Positions 1 to 7,575 of a stretch of 64,000 nucleotides of DNA are shown here, one piece after another. The DNA comes from an uncultured Eubacteriales bacterium (GTDB taxonomy: Bacteria > Bacillota > Clostridia > Lachnospirales > Lachnospiraceae): the NCBI GenBank assembly GCA_900314775.1, contig OMWM01000002.1, positions 27,549 through 91,548 on the forward strand, read 5' to 3'. A program made the translations under genes and the position numbers. The notes under the pieces are model-generated. The model saw only the letters and a list, made by a program, of their open reading frames with translations. It was not told where the DNA came from and searched no databases. Numbering within the stretch: position 1 is the first letter of the stretch; each line of letters starts with the position of its first letter.

Positions 1-1
1 C

Positions 2-367
2 ATCATGCTGTGCGGAACGATTCTGTTTGAGACGATTCCGGGACCGCTGCTGAGTATTTTCAACGCTTCTGATGAGATGCTTGCCATCGGGATTCCGGCG
101 CTGCGGATCATCGCGATCCATTTCCCGATCGCCGGGATCTGTATCGTCATGGGTTCCATATTTCAGGCGTTTTCGCGCAGTATGAATTCGCTGATCGTAT
201 CCGTATGCCGGCAGCTGGTTGTTTTGATCCCGGCGGCTGCGCTCCTTGCCAGGACCGGCGTGCTGATGAATGTATGGTGGGCCTTTCCGATCGCGGAGGT
301 TGTCTCCTTGACCATTTCCACGATCCTTTTCCGCAGGCTGATGCGGGAAGTGGTTGACCCGATGTGA
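2..367 (+). CDS. MATE-family efflux transporter, C-terminal part (5' truncated)
   Basis: The reading frame is open from the first complete codon of the window and ends at a TGA, so the gene begins upstream and only about 121 C-terminal residues are present. The visible part is strongly hydrophobic with about three membrane segments. It includes the stretch GSIFQAFSRSMNSLIVSVCR, which resembles the second half of MATE / polysaccharide-flippase family exporters, and a polar Arg-rich end. MATE proteins exchange cations for drugs or metabolites across the cytoplasmic membrane. The substrate cannot be inferred. No terminator is obvious before the next promoter. Confidence 0.75.
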   Translation: MMLCGTILFETIPGPLLSIFNASDEMLAIGIPALRIIAIHFPIAGICIVMGSIFQAFSRSMNSLIVSVCRQLVVLIPAAALLARTGVLMNVWWAFPIAEVVSLTISTILFRRLMREVVDPM

Positions 368-384
368 TTCCGTATTGCCGTACG

Positions 385-414
385 TTGACACCAAATATCT
401 GTTTCTGCTATTTT
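385..414 (+). promoter_or_regulatory. Sigma-A-type promoter for the rhomboid-like gene
   Basis: TTGACA at 385-390 and TATTTT at 409-414 are separated by 18 bases. The expected transcript start lies about 50 bases before the ATG at 469. The -35 is consensus and the -10 matches moderately. Confidence 0.5.
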
Positions 415-468
415 AAAAAGGTAAGTATTTAAAAAGCAATCTGAACACGAGTGAAGGTGATAAATAAT

Positions 469-1311
469 ATGAACAATTTTATCGATAAGCTGGAGCGCCG
501 CTTCGGCAGGCACCCGATTCACAATCTGATGCTGTATGTGTGCATCCTGTACATGATCGGTCTGGTTGTCGATCTGGCGAATCCGACGTTTTACCAGGCG
601 TATCTGAGTCTCAATCCGCAGGCGATTCTGCACGGACAGATCTGGCGGCTTGTGACGTTTCTGATGTCGCCGCCGGACACCAATGTGTTTTTCTTTATTT
701 TTACCCTTTATCTTTACTATATACTGGGTCGTTCGCTGGAGCGGACCTGGGGCGCGTTCCGCTTTAATCTGTATTATTTTTCAGGCGTGATCTTTACGAT
801 TATCGCGTCCTTTATCGCCTATTTTGTGACCGGACAGGTATTTCTGATGGATACCTATTATATCAATATGTCCATCTTCTTTGCCTTCGCGATGGAATAT
901 CCGGACATGGAGCTGCTCTTCATGTTCCTGATTCCGATTAAAATCAAGTGGCTGGCGTATCTCGACGGTGTGCTTTTCGTGATTTCCTTTATCACGGGCA
1001 CGGTCGGTACGAGAATTGCCATCGCGGTGGCGATGTTGAATTTCCTGATCTATTTTATAACGGTGATCAACCCGGCACAGCGGTATCGGCAGCATAAGCG
1101 GCGCAGTGCCTATACAAAGGCGGTGCACCGGCCGGAGCGCACCGGCGGAAACGGAAACCGCACGGCAGATGGCAAGATCATTCACCGCTGCGCGGTCTGC
1201 GGCCGCACGAACATCACGAATCCGGAGCTGGAGTTCCGGTTCTGCTCGAAATGCAACGGCAATTATGAATACTGCCAGGATCATCTTTTTACACATGAAC
1301 ACATCAAATGA
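469..1311 (+). CDS. Rhomboid-like membrane protein with C-terminal zinc ribbon
   Basis: 280 residues from the ATG at 469. That start is preferred over an in-frame GTG at 451 because GAAGGTGA sits 8 bases before it. About six hydrophobic segments fill residues 20-210. The loop GQIWRLVTF resembles the WR motif after the first helix of rhomboid intramembrane proteases. The serine motif GxSG is not recognisable (the candidate site reads INMSIFF) and no catalytic His stands in the last helix, so proteolysis is doubtful. After a basic linker the C-terminus carries C241-x2-C244 and C259-x2-C262 plus a Cys/His-rich tail, a likely zinc ribbon. It is flanked by its own promoter and a terminator, so it looks monocistronic. 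Membrane anchoring or client binding is inference. Confidence 0.7.
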   Translation: MNNFIDKLERRFGRHPIHNLMLYVCILYMIGLVVDLANPTFYQAYLSLNPQAILHGQIWRLVTFLMSPPDTNVFFFIFTLYLYYILGRSLERTWGAFRFNLYYFSGVIFTIIASFIAYFVTGQVFLMDTYYINMSIFFAFAMEYPDMELLFMFLIPIKIKWLAYLDGVLFVISFITGTVGTRIAIAVAMLNFLIYFITVINPAQRYRQHKRRSAYTKAVHRPERTGGNGNRTADGKIIHRCAVCGRTNITNPELEFRFCSKCNGNYEYCQDHLFTHEHIK

Positions 1312-1317
1312 CGGACG

Positions 1318-1345
1318 GGCACGGCTTGATAAGCCGTGCCTTTTT
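1318..1345 (+). terminator. Intrinsic terminator after the rhomboid-like gene
   Basis: A perfect 10-bp stem (GGCACGGCTT / AAGCCGTGCC) closes a 3-base loop and is followed directly by TTTTT. It lies 7 bases after the stop codon. Confidence 0.9.
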
Positions 1346-1347
1346 CC

Positions 1348-1376
1348 TTGCTTATGGTACCGGTTTGTTCTATAAT
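1348..1376 (+). promoter_or_regulatory. Sigma-A-type promoter of the DUF2953-gerW-FHA unit
   Basis: TTGCTT at 1348-1353 and TATAAT at 1371-1376 with a 17-base spacer. The promoter lies directly after the previous terminator and about 30 bases before the first gene of the four-gene unit. Confidence 0.7.
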
Positions 1377-1413
1377 TAATTGTAATATTCTTAAAGAAAC
1401 GGCGGTGAATACA

Positions 1414-1734
1414 GTGCGCTGGTACAGCCCCCTTTATATGGGAGAATCTGTGAAAAACAGCAGAATGTTTTATAAATTCAAACTGGAACATACGAAGGAC
1501 TTTACCGGTGTATACTGCATCGTTCTCTCCGAGACGGCAGGTGAGCTGCTGGAGATCTGTTCCGGTGAAAATCTGCGCCGGAATTATCGTATTATGGGAG
1601 AACCGCTGATTGTCGGTCTGGCCGGTACGCGCCATGAGGCATTTGAACTGACCGGGCGGATTTTACTTGATATTCATAAGAAAACCGGAGGGACAGATGT
1701 TCATGGTTTCTTCGGAAAAGTGAAAGAGCAGTGA
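1414..1734 (+). CDS. Conserved hypothetical protein, about 106 residues
   Basis: Soluble protein of 106 residues, starting at GTG 1414 with GGCGGTGA 5 bases upstream; a longer in-frame start at 1336 overlaps the promoter region and has no ribosome site. It begins VRWYSPLYMGESVKNSRMFY and contains a conserved-looking stretch LIVGLAGTRHEAFELTGRIL. From memory, similar short proteins occur in Lachnospiraceae, but I know no function and see no catalytic or metal motif. It is the first gene of a unit with DUF2953, gerW and an FHA gene, only 10 bases before the DUF2953 start. That suggests co-expression with a sporulation or envelope function, which is inference from context. Confidence 0.6.
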   Translation: MRWYSPLYMGESVKNSRMFYKFKLEHTKDFTGVYCIVLSETAGELLEICSGENLRRNYRIMGEPLIVGLAGTRHEAFELTGRILLDIHKKTGGTDVHGFFGKVKEQ

Positions 1735-1744
1735 GGTAACGGAA

Positions 1745-2788
1745 TTGGTTTTAACCGTACTCGGTGTAATCGGAAAGATACTGCTGATTCTGCTGTATAT
1801 CGTACTGATTTTGCTGTGCCTCATCCTTTTTGTGCCGATCCGGTATAATGCGAAGGTGCGTGTGCGCGAGAGCGTGAAGGCGGGAGGCCATGCCTACTGG
1901 CTGTTCAGACTCGTGCATATTCTGCTGAAGTACGATACGGCTGCAGAACAGGACAGGCGGCTGCATATCCAGATCCGTCTGGCCGGCCATGTGCTGTTTG
2001 ATAATCTGCGCCCGCACAGGAAGCACAGGAAGAAGAAAAAGCAGCAGGATAAGGCTGAAGATGGCGGACAGACAGAGCAGAGCGGGCAGAATCCGGAGAA
2101 AGCCGAAGAAGCAGAGAAAGCCGGCGGTGCGAAGCAGCCGGCCGATGCGCAGGCAGAAAAGATAGAAAGCACAGAGCAGCCGGCGCGTATACAGGCCAAA
2201 GAGGCAGAGGGCGCCGAAAGCGCGCAGCAGTCGGCAAACGCGCAGGCCGAAGAGGCAGAGAAAGCTCAAAATACGCAGAAAGCGCAGACAGAGGCCGCCT
2301 CAAAGCCAGAGAAGAAACCGCACCGCAGAAGCGGCAAAAGACGTGCATCCGGCCGTTCTTTCGGAGAACGGTTCAGAAGTAAGCTCATACAGCTGCAGCG
2401 GAAGGCGGAAGCGATTAAGAAGAAGAAAGACCAGGTAATGGCGATTCTGAATAATCCGGATAACCGCATCTGTGTCAGCAGAATTTTCAGAAATCTCAAG
2501 AAGCTTCTGTACAGGCTGCGGCCTGAACTGAAGAGGCTGTATCTGCATTTCGGATTTGAGGATCCGGCGGCGACTGGTAAGATGCTGGGGGCCGTCAGCT
2601 GGCTCTATCCGTTCTGCACGGATGCGATGGAAGTCGTACCGGAATTTCAGACGGATAAGCTGATATTTGAAAGCGATGTACAAGCGGAAGGCAGGATCCG
2701 GCTGATATGGCCGGCGGTATTTGCCGTAACAAGCCTGCTGAACCGCAGATTTTTCAGGTTGGTAAAACAGATCAGAAATATACTTTAA
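1745..2788 (+). CDS. DUF2953 (YtfI-like) membrane protein with repeat-rich insert
   Basis: 347 residues from a TTG start at 1745 with GAGGT 7 bases upstream. Residues 1-29 form one hydrophobic membrane segment (VLTVLGVIGKILLILLYIVL). A first domain piece runs to about residue 90. Residues 95-200 are low-complexity Ala/Glu/Gln/Lys with three imperfect 16-17 residue repeats. A basic segment follows, and the C-terminal 130 residues carry the rest of the domain (GKMLGAVSWLYPFC). In Bacillus the family member YtfI lies next to ytfJ/gerW, as here. The cellular role is poorly known. The insert makes it longer than family members usually are. Confidence 0.7.
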   Translation: MVLTVLGVIGKILLILLYIVLILLCLILFVPIRYNAKVRVRESVKAGGHAYWLFRLVHILLKYDTAAEQDRRLHIQIRLAGHVLFDNLRPHRKHRKKKKQQDKAEDGGQTEQSGQNPEKAEEAEKAGGAKQPADAQAEKIESTEQPARIQAKEAEGAESAQQSANAQAEEAEKAQNTQKAQTEAASKPEKKPHRRSGKRRASGRSFGERFRSKLIQLQRKAEAIKKKKDQVMAILNNPDNRICVSRIFRNLKKLLYRLRPELKRLYLHFGFEDPAATGKMLGAVSWLYPFCTDAMEVVPEFQTDKLIFESDVQAEGRIRLIWPAVFAVTSLLNRRFFRLVKQIRNIL

Positions 2789-2803
2789 GTCGGAGGAGAT
2801 AAG

Positions 2804-3235
2804 ATGGCAGACAATAAGACATTCAACGAGACAGTGCAGTCCCTGTTTGGCGGTATGAATACTTTTATGAATACGAAAACCGTTGTCGGCGAACCGGTGA
2901 AAGTGGGCGATGCCCTGCTGGTTCCTCTGATCGATGTGTCCTTCGGCATTGCGGCAGGCGCCTGGGACAAGGAGAAGGACGGCAAGACTAGCAGTGCGGG
3001 CGGCATGGGCGGCAAGATGCAGCCGACGGCTGTTCTGGTAATCCGGGACGGAAGTGTTCGCGTTGTGGATGTGCAGAACAATGATCCGGTTTCGCGGATT
3101 ATCGATATGGTTCCGGATATTATTGCAAAGTTTACCGGCAGTGACAAGATGGGCAAGGATATCGACGACGCTGTTGATGATATCCGTACCAGCGGCACGA
3201 AAACCGATGGTACAGAGACAGTGGACGCAGAATAA
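2804..3235 (+). CDS. gerW: GerW family sporulation protein (YtfJ)
   Basis: 143 residues with a strong ribosome site (GGAGGAGATAAG). The sequence NETVQSLFGGMNTFMNTKTV at the N-terminus, VGDALLVPLIDVSFGIAAGA in the centre and the Gly-rich segment before PTAVLVIRDG match the GerW/YtfJ family. That family is tied to spore germination in Bacillus but is also present in many non-sporulating Clostridia. The 3' end adds an acidic, Thr-rich tail. The gene follows the YtfI-like gene by 15 bases, the same pairing as in Bacillus. The molecular function is not established. Confidence 0.85.
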   Translation: MADNKTFNETVQSLFGGMNTFMNTKTVVGEPVKVGDALLVPLIDVSFGIAAGAWDKEKDGKTSSAGGMGGKMQPTAVLVIRDGSVRVVDVQNNDPVSRIIDMVPDIIAKFTGSDKMGKDIDDAVDDIRTSGTKTDGTETVDAE

Positions 3236-3255
3236 TAAAACAAGGTGAGGTTGTT

Positions 3256-4983
3256 ATGAAGCAGATACTGAAGAAGGAAGTTACGCTGGATGGTACCAGA
3301 CTGTACTATAAATATAAGAACAGACACAGTCTGGATGAAATCGCGCTGCAGATTCTGAATGATTCGGTTGAGGATGGTTTTATCCGCGCGGATAATGATA
3401 AGGATCACAAGCAGCTGATTTATGACTGCGGGTCGATGCAGTCACTCGACCGGTATAAGGGCGTCAGAATCAAGGTCAATAATGTCATCGCTCTTCTGGA
3501 GAGCCTGCGGCATATTCTGACCTATCTGGAAGATTCTTTTATCGACATCGAGTATGCGGTTTTCAATTCAGAAGATGTTTTCCTGAATGATAAAATGGAT
3601 GAACTGCATATCGTTGTTATCCCGACACAGGATGATATGATGGCGGATGTCAGTCTCAGAAAATTTGTAAAAAATCTGATCGTGACATTTTCCTATGGCA
3701 GCAGCGATGCCGCTGATCTGATGAAAAAGGCACTGGGCAAGGCTGACAAATCCATGAAGAATATCGACGATCTCGATAATGTGATCAGTCTGCTGAAGAA
3801 GGGTGCAGAGAATCTGCATGAACCGGCCGATGAGGAAAACGAGGCAGAAGACGGCGGCAAAGCTTCACAGACGCTCACAGCGCCGGAGCGTGAGCCGGAG
3901 GCCGAAGAGGAAAGCCAGCAGAGCACGCTTTCCGAGGAGGAAGCGGCTGAGATGCATGCGACCGGCGTTGACGCCGAGCAGATCAATGAGCTGGCGGCCA
4001 GTGTGCAGGAGGCCATGCGCAGACAGGCGGAAGCCAAGGCCAAAGCGCAGGCAGCGGCTGCGGCACAGAATGCGCAGGAACAGCCGGAAGCGGGAAAGAC
4101 AGCCGTGTTTACGCCGGAGTCAAAGAAAGACGCCGATATCGAAGAGGCGCTGCAGCGGCTGGATGAAGCTGTGGCAGAGCAGAAAAACGCAGAAGAAGCC
4201 GGCGCAGCAGCCGGAGAGACGGAAAATTTCTCGAAGATCGATGAGCTGCTGACAAAGGCACGGGCAGAGCCGGAGACAGCGGCATCCAGACCGGCGGAGG
4301 CGGAGATCACCATGCCGGATCTATTCCTGGCAGAGAAGATGAAACCGAAGAAGACGGCCGATGCGGCACCGGAAGAGGCCGTGAAGGCGGTATCTGAGGA
4401 AGATGCGGCACCGGAAGAGGCGGCTGCCGGGGAAGCACCGGAAAAGGCGCAGGAAGAAGCGCCGGCACAGGCAGTACCTGCCGCCGAAGAAGAGGCGGAA
4501 AAGGCACCGGAAGAGCCAGCCGCCGAGGCAGCACCGGCACAGGAAGAACCTGTCATTGCTAAAGTACCGGCGCAGGCAGAAGAAAAATCTGAAGCCGCTT
4601 TACCAGACCAGACTGCGGCAGAGGCCAGCGAGGAGATCAGACGCGATATCATTGCCGAATACAAGACGGCGATTGCCAGACGCGACGCGGCCTATCTTGT
4701 TCGCAGGAGAACCGGCGAGGTGATCAATCTTCAGCAGGATATCTTCATTATCGGAAAGATTCCGTTCTGCTGCGATTATCTGGTCGCAGACAATCCGGCG
4801 GTGAGCCGTATCCATGCGATCATCCGCTATAACAGTGAAGAGAAGATATTCTATATCTTCGACTGCCGTGCGACCAACCACGTCTATATCAACGGCAAGA
4901 GGATCGCACCGGAAGAGGCTGTGCAGCTGCACGACCTCGACCGCATTCATCTGGCGACGGAAGAATTCATCTATCATGCATGA
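3256..4983 (+). CDS. DUF6382 / FHA-domain protein with long Ala-Glu linker
   Basis: 575 residues with AAGGTGAGG upstream of the ATG. Residues 1-180 form a globular domain resembling DUF6382, which typically precedes FHA domains in Firmicutes. Residues 190-460 are a low-complexity Ala/Glu/Pro/Gln linker; an exact 20-base direct repeat sits at 4360 and 4402. Residues 485-575 form an FHA fold with the phosphothreonine-binding signature NPAVSRIHAIIRYNSEEK and an N-H-V-Y-I-N-G segment. FHA domains bind phosphothreonine, so a Ser/Thr kinase partner is expected, but none is encoded nearby. It is the last gene of the four-gene unit before a terminator. No signal peptide or membrane segment is visible. 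Confidence 0.8.
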   Translation: MKQILKKEVTLDGTRLYYKYKNRHSLDEIALQILNDSVEDGFIRADNDKDHKQLIYDCGSMQSLDRYKGVRIKVNNVIALLESLRHILTYLEDSFIDIEYAVFNSEDVFLNDKMDELHIVVIPTQDDMMADVSLRKFVKNLIVTFSYGSSDAADLMKKALGKADKSMKNIDDLDNVISLLKKGAENLHEPADEENEAEDGGKASQTLTAPEREPEAEEESQQSTLSEEEAAEMHATGVDAEQINELAASVQEAMRRQAEAKAKAQAAAAAQNAQEQPEAGKTAVFTPESKKDADIEEALQRLDEAVAEQKNAEEAGAAAGETENFSKIDELLTKARAEPETAASRPAEAEITMPDLFLAEKMKPKKTADAAPEEAVKAVSEEDAAPEEAAAGEAPEKAQEEAPAQAVPAAEEEAEKAPEEPAAEAAPAQEEPVIAKVPAQAEEKSEAALPDQTAAEASEEIRRDIIAEYKTAIARRDAAYLVRRRTGEVINLQQDIFIIGKIPFCCDYLVADNPAVSRIHAIIRYNSEEKIFYIFDCRATNHVYINGKRIAPEEAVQLHDLDRIHLATEEFIYHA

Positions 4984-4994
4984 GTAAAGACATA

Positions 4995-5034
4995 AAGCCG
5001 GCCCCTTTTCGCAGCAGCGAAGAGGGGCCGGCTT
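4995..5034 (+). terminator. Strong intrinsic terminator after the FHA gene
   Basis: An 18-bp stem (AAGCCGGCCCCTTTTCGC with one G-U pair against its partner) encloses the loop AGCA. A short AT-rich tail follows. It closes the four-gene unit and faces the minus-strand rpmB terminator. Confidence 0.8.
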
Positions 5035-5044
5035 ATTATAAAGC

Positions 5045-5083
5045 AAAAAAAAATGATCTCATCAGAAGTGATGAAATCATTTT
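5045..5083 (-). terminator. Intrinsic terminator of rpmB
   Basis: The arms at 5050-5064 and 5069-5083 pair as TCATCA/TGATGA plus AAAATGAT/ATCATTTT with one internal mismatch. Read on the minus strand, the stem runs into nine consecutive T (the A-run 5045-5053). Confidence 0.8.
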
Positions 5084-5115
5084 CTTTATACGCGTATATA
5101 TTGACCAAATGTCAG

Positions 5116-5301
5116 TCAGGCACGCTCAACAAGGCCTGATCTTAAACATGAAGTGCAAACATAGATCTTCTGAGGCGTACCGTTCTTGTTGACTTTAACT
5201 TTCTTGATATTGGACTTCCACATCTTGTTGGATCTTCTGTGAGAATGGGAAACCTTGATTCCAAAATGAGCGCCCTTGCCGCAAATCGCGCATCTAGCCA
5301 T
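5116..5301 (-). CDS. rpmB: 50S ribosomal protein L28
   Basis: 61 residues starting MARCAICGKGAHFGIKVSHS. The ATG at 5301 is chosen because GGGGAGGTG lies 6 bases upstream; an ATG three codons earlier would overlap this site. L28 is a component of the large ribosomal subunit. Two CxxC pairs (CAIC near the N-terminus, CTSC near the C-terminus) identify the zinc-binding form. It is monocistronic and divergent from the asp23-fakA pair, as in many Firmicutes, with its own promoter and terminator. Confidence 0.95.
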   Translation of the reverse strand: MARCAICGKGAHFGIKVSHSHRRSNKMWKSNIKKVKVNKNGTPQKIYVCTSCLRSGLVERA

Positions 5302-5356
5302 CGCTAACACCTCCCCGGTGAGAATTTATCATAATCTGACAATTACAACAGAAATT

Positions 5357-5385
5357 ATTTTATCAGAAATACTGCAGAAAAGCAA
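5357..5385 (-). promoter_or_regulatory. Sigma-A-type promoter of rpmB
   Basis: On the minus strand TTGCTT (5385-5380) and TAAAAT (5362-5357) are 17 bases apart. The predicted start lies about 50 bases before the rpmB ATG. Confidence 0.65.
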
Positions 5386-5412
5386 GCACTGTTTTTACAT
5401 TTTTAAAAATCA

Positions 5413-5440
5413 TTGAAAATATTGCAAAAGGGGCTATAAT
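5413..5440 (+). promoter_or_regulatory. Sigma-A-type promoter of asp23/yloU-fakA
   Basis: TTGAAA at 5413-5418 and TATAAT at 5435-5440 with a 16-base spacer, divergent from the rpmB promoter. A second TATAAT-like element lies at 5448-5453. Confidence 0.65.
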
Positions 5441-5500
5441 AGAATAGTATAATTTATTTAGATAGTTATTGCATGTAGCATGAATACGTGGAGGTAACAT

Positions 5501-5860
5501 ATGAAAGCACAGATCAGTAATGATAACGGCAGGGTCATCATTGACAGTGATGTCATTGCCAAGTATGCAGGCCTCACGGCAGTAGAATGCATGGGCGTTG
5601 TGGGCATGGCCATGGTCAGTGTCAAGGACGGCCTGACGAAGCTTCTCAAGCGCGAGAGCATAACAAAGGGTGTCAGCATTCGTATTGCAAGTGAGGGCGA
5701 GATAGAAATCGACTTCCATATTATTACGGTATACGGCATCAATATTTCTACGATTGCGGATAATCTTATGCACACGGTTAAGTATAAAGTTGAGGAATTT
5801 ACAGGACTCAAAGTAAGCCGGATCAACGTTTTTGTTGAAGGTGTCCGTATTATTGACTAA
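5501..5860 (+). CDS. yloU: Asp23/Gls24 family protein (YloU)
   Basis: 119 residues, full length for the family, with GGAGGTAAC before the ATG. The sequence GRVIIDSDVIAKYAGLTAVE, the repeated alternation of short beta strands and the ending KVSRINVFVEGVRI are typical of Asp23/Gls24 proteins. These are small soluble proteins linked to envelope stress and fatty-acid use. In Firmicutes yloU commonly precedes the fatty-acid kinase gene fakA (yloV), here 23 bases downstream. Co-expression with fakA is inferred from spacing and the shared promoter. Confidence 0.9.
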   Translation: MKAQISNDNGRVIIDSDVIAKYAGLTAVECMGVVGMAMVSVKDGLTKLLKRESITKGVSIRIASEGEIEIDFHIITVYGINISTIADNLMHTVKYKVEEFTGLKVSRINVFVEGVRIID

Positions 5861-5883
5861 GTACGTTTAAGGAGGACCCGGTT

Positions 5884-7500
5884 GTGGGAATTACGAAGAT
5901 TGATGCCGCTAAGATGAAGGAACTCTTCTTAGCCGGCGCCAGAAATATAGAAGCGAACAAAGACTATATTAATGAACTCAATGTTTTCCCGGTACCAGAT
6001 GGTGATACCGGCACCAACATGACGATGACCATCATGTCGGCAGCCAGGGAAGTGGAAGCACTCGAAGAGCCGGACATGAAGTCGCTGTCCAAGGCAATTT
6101 CACAGGGCGCACTCAGAGGTGCCAGAGGCAATTCAGGTGTTATCCTTTCTCAGCTGTTCCGCGGTTTTACCAAAGCACTCAAGGGTGTTGACGCGATCGA
6201 CAGCAAGGTGGCAGCGGAGGCATTTGCACGGGCGAGCGAGACGGCATACAAGGCGGTCATGAAGCCGAAGGAAGGTACAATCCTCACGGTTGCGCGCGGT
6301 ATGTCGGAACGGGCAGCGGATGTGCTGGCCGGCATCGATGACCTCGAGGAAGCACTGAAGCAGATTATCGAATACGGCGATTATATCCTGAGCATCACGC
6401 CGGATATGCTGCCGGTTCTGAAGCAGGCCGGCGTTGTCGACTCCGGCGGACAGGGACTGATGTCCATCATGCATGGTATGTACGATTGCATGACGAGGGC
6501 GCAGCCTGCCGTACAGAAGCCTGCAGCAGCACAGGAGTCAGAGCAGATTTCCCGTTTCATGTACAGTGTGAAGTATGTGATGCGGCCGCTGCGCAGCTTT
6601 GAATTCTCTGATCGAGATAAATTCATCAAATATATGAGTGCGATCGGCGAGAAGGTCGAATGCGAGAAGAGATACAATATCGTCTGTGTAAGCCTTTATA
6701 CAGACAATCCGGGACTTGCCCTTCAGAAGGCCGTGAAGTACGGTATTGTCTCTAATATAGAGATTGAGAACCTGAAGGAGCCGGATCTGCTTGCGGCCGA
6801 GGAAAGTGCGGCGCAGCAGGAGGAAGAGCAGGCACCGCCGAAGAAGACAGGCTTTATCGCCGTTTCTGTCGGCGACGGTATCGACGAGATTTTCCGCGAG
6901 CTCGGTGTTGACCGCATCGTCAAGGGCGGCCAGACGAACAATCCGAGTACAGAAGATATTCTCGATGCCATCGGCAAGGTCAATGCGGAGACGATTTTCG
7001 TACTGCCGAACAACAAGAACATTTTCCTGGCAGCGCAGCAGGCAGCACAGCTGACCGAGGACAAGAAGGTCATGGTTGTGCCTTCCGCGAGCATTCCGCA
7101 GGGCATTGCGGCGGTCATCAATTATATCGACGGCGAATCCGACGAGGAAAACTTCGATCATATGAAAGAAGAGATGATGAACGTACGCAGCGCGGAGATC
7201 ACCTATGCTGTCCGTGATACGACGATCGATGATAAGGAAATCCATAAGGGTGATATCATGGGAATCGGCGACGGCAGCCTGGTCGCTGTAGGCAAGGATA
7301 TCGAGGAGACAGCAGCCGAGACAGTAAAACAGCTGATGTTTGACGACGCGGAAGTCATCAGTATTTACTACGGCGCGGATGTCGAGGAGGAGAAGGCACA
7401 GGCACTGACAGACAAGGTGACAGAGCTTTATCCGGACTGTGAGGTTGAACTGAACAGCGGCGGACAGCCGACGTATTACTACATAATTTCCGTAGAATAA
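5884..7500 (+). CDS. fakA: Fatty acid kinase catalytic subunit FakA (YloV, DAK2 domain)
   Basis: 538 residues from a GTG start 8 bases after AAGGAGGA. It phosphorylates exogenous fatty acids bound to a FakB carrier, feeding acyl-phosphate into phospholipid synthesis in the cytoplasm. The N-terminal DAK2 nucleotide domain shows PDGDTGTN at residues 38-45, with Asp residues expected to bind Mg-ATP, and GARGNSGVILSQ near 79-90. A Gln/Glu/Ala-rich linker at about 205-315 separates it from the C-terminal domain, which interacts with FakB in known enzymes. No fakB is in the window. PlsX and PlsY, encoded downstream, use the same acyl-phosphate pool. Confidence 0.9.
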   Translation: MGITKIDAAKMKELFLAGARNIEANKDYINELNVFPVPDGDTGTNMTMTIMSAAREVEALEEPDMKSLSKAISQGALRGARGNSGVILSQLFRGFTKALKGVDAIDSKVAAEAFARASETAYKAVMKPKEGTILTVARGMSERAADVLAGIDDLEEALKQIIEYGDYILSITPDMLPVLKQAGVVDSGGQGLMSIMHGMYDCMTRAQPAVQKPAAAQESEQISRFMYSVKYVMRPLRSFEFSDRDKFIKYMSAIGEKVECEKRYNIVCVSLYTDNPGLALQKAVKYGIVSNIEIENLKEPDLLAAEESAAQQEEEQAPPKKTGFIAVSVGDGIDEIFRELGVDRIVKGGQTNNPSTEDILDAIGKVNAETIFVLPNNKNIFLAAQQAAQLTEDKKVMVVPSASIPQGIAAVINYIDGESDEENFDHMKEEMMNVRSAEITYAVRDTTIDDKEIHKGDIMGIGDGSLVAVGKDIEETAAETVKQLMFDDAEVISIYYGADVEEEKAQALTDKVTELYPDCEVELNSGGQPTYYYIISVE

Positions 7501-7526
7501 ACGATCTGAATGTGAAAGGTACGGAG

Positions 7527-7557
7527 AAGGCAGGTATACAGATACCTGCCTTTTCTT
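7527..7557 (+). terminator. Intrinsic terminator after fakA
   Basis: A perfect 11-bp stem (AAGGCAGGTAT / ATACCTGCCTT) with the loop ACAG is followed by TTTCTTT. It lies between fakA and recG, and no clear promoter follows it, so recG may depend partly on read-through. Confidence 0.85.
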
Positions 7558-7575
7558 TGACAGGAGAAACAAATC

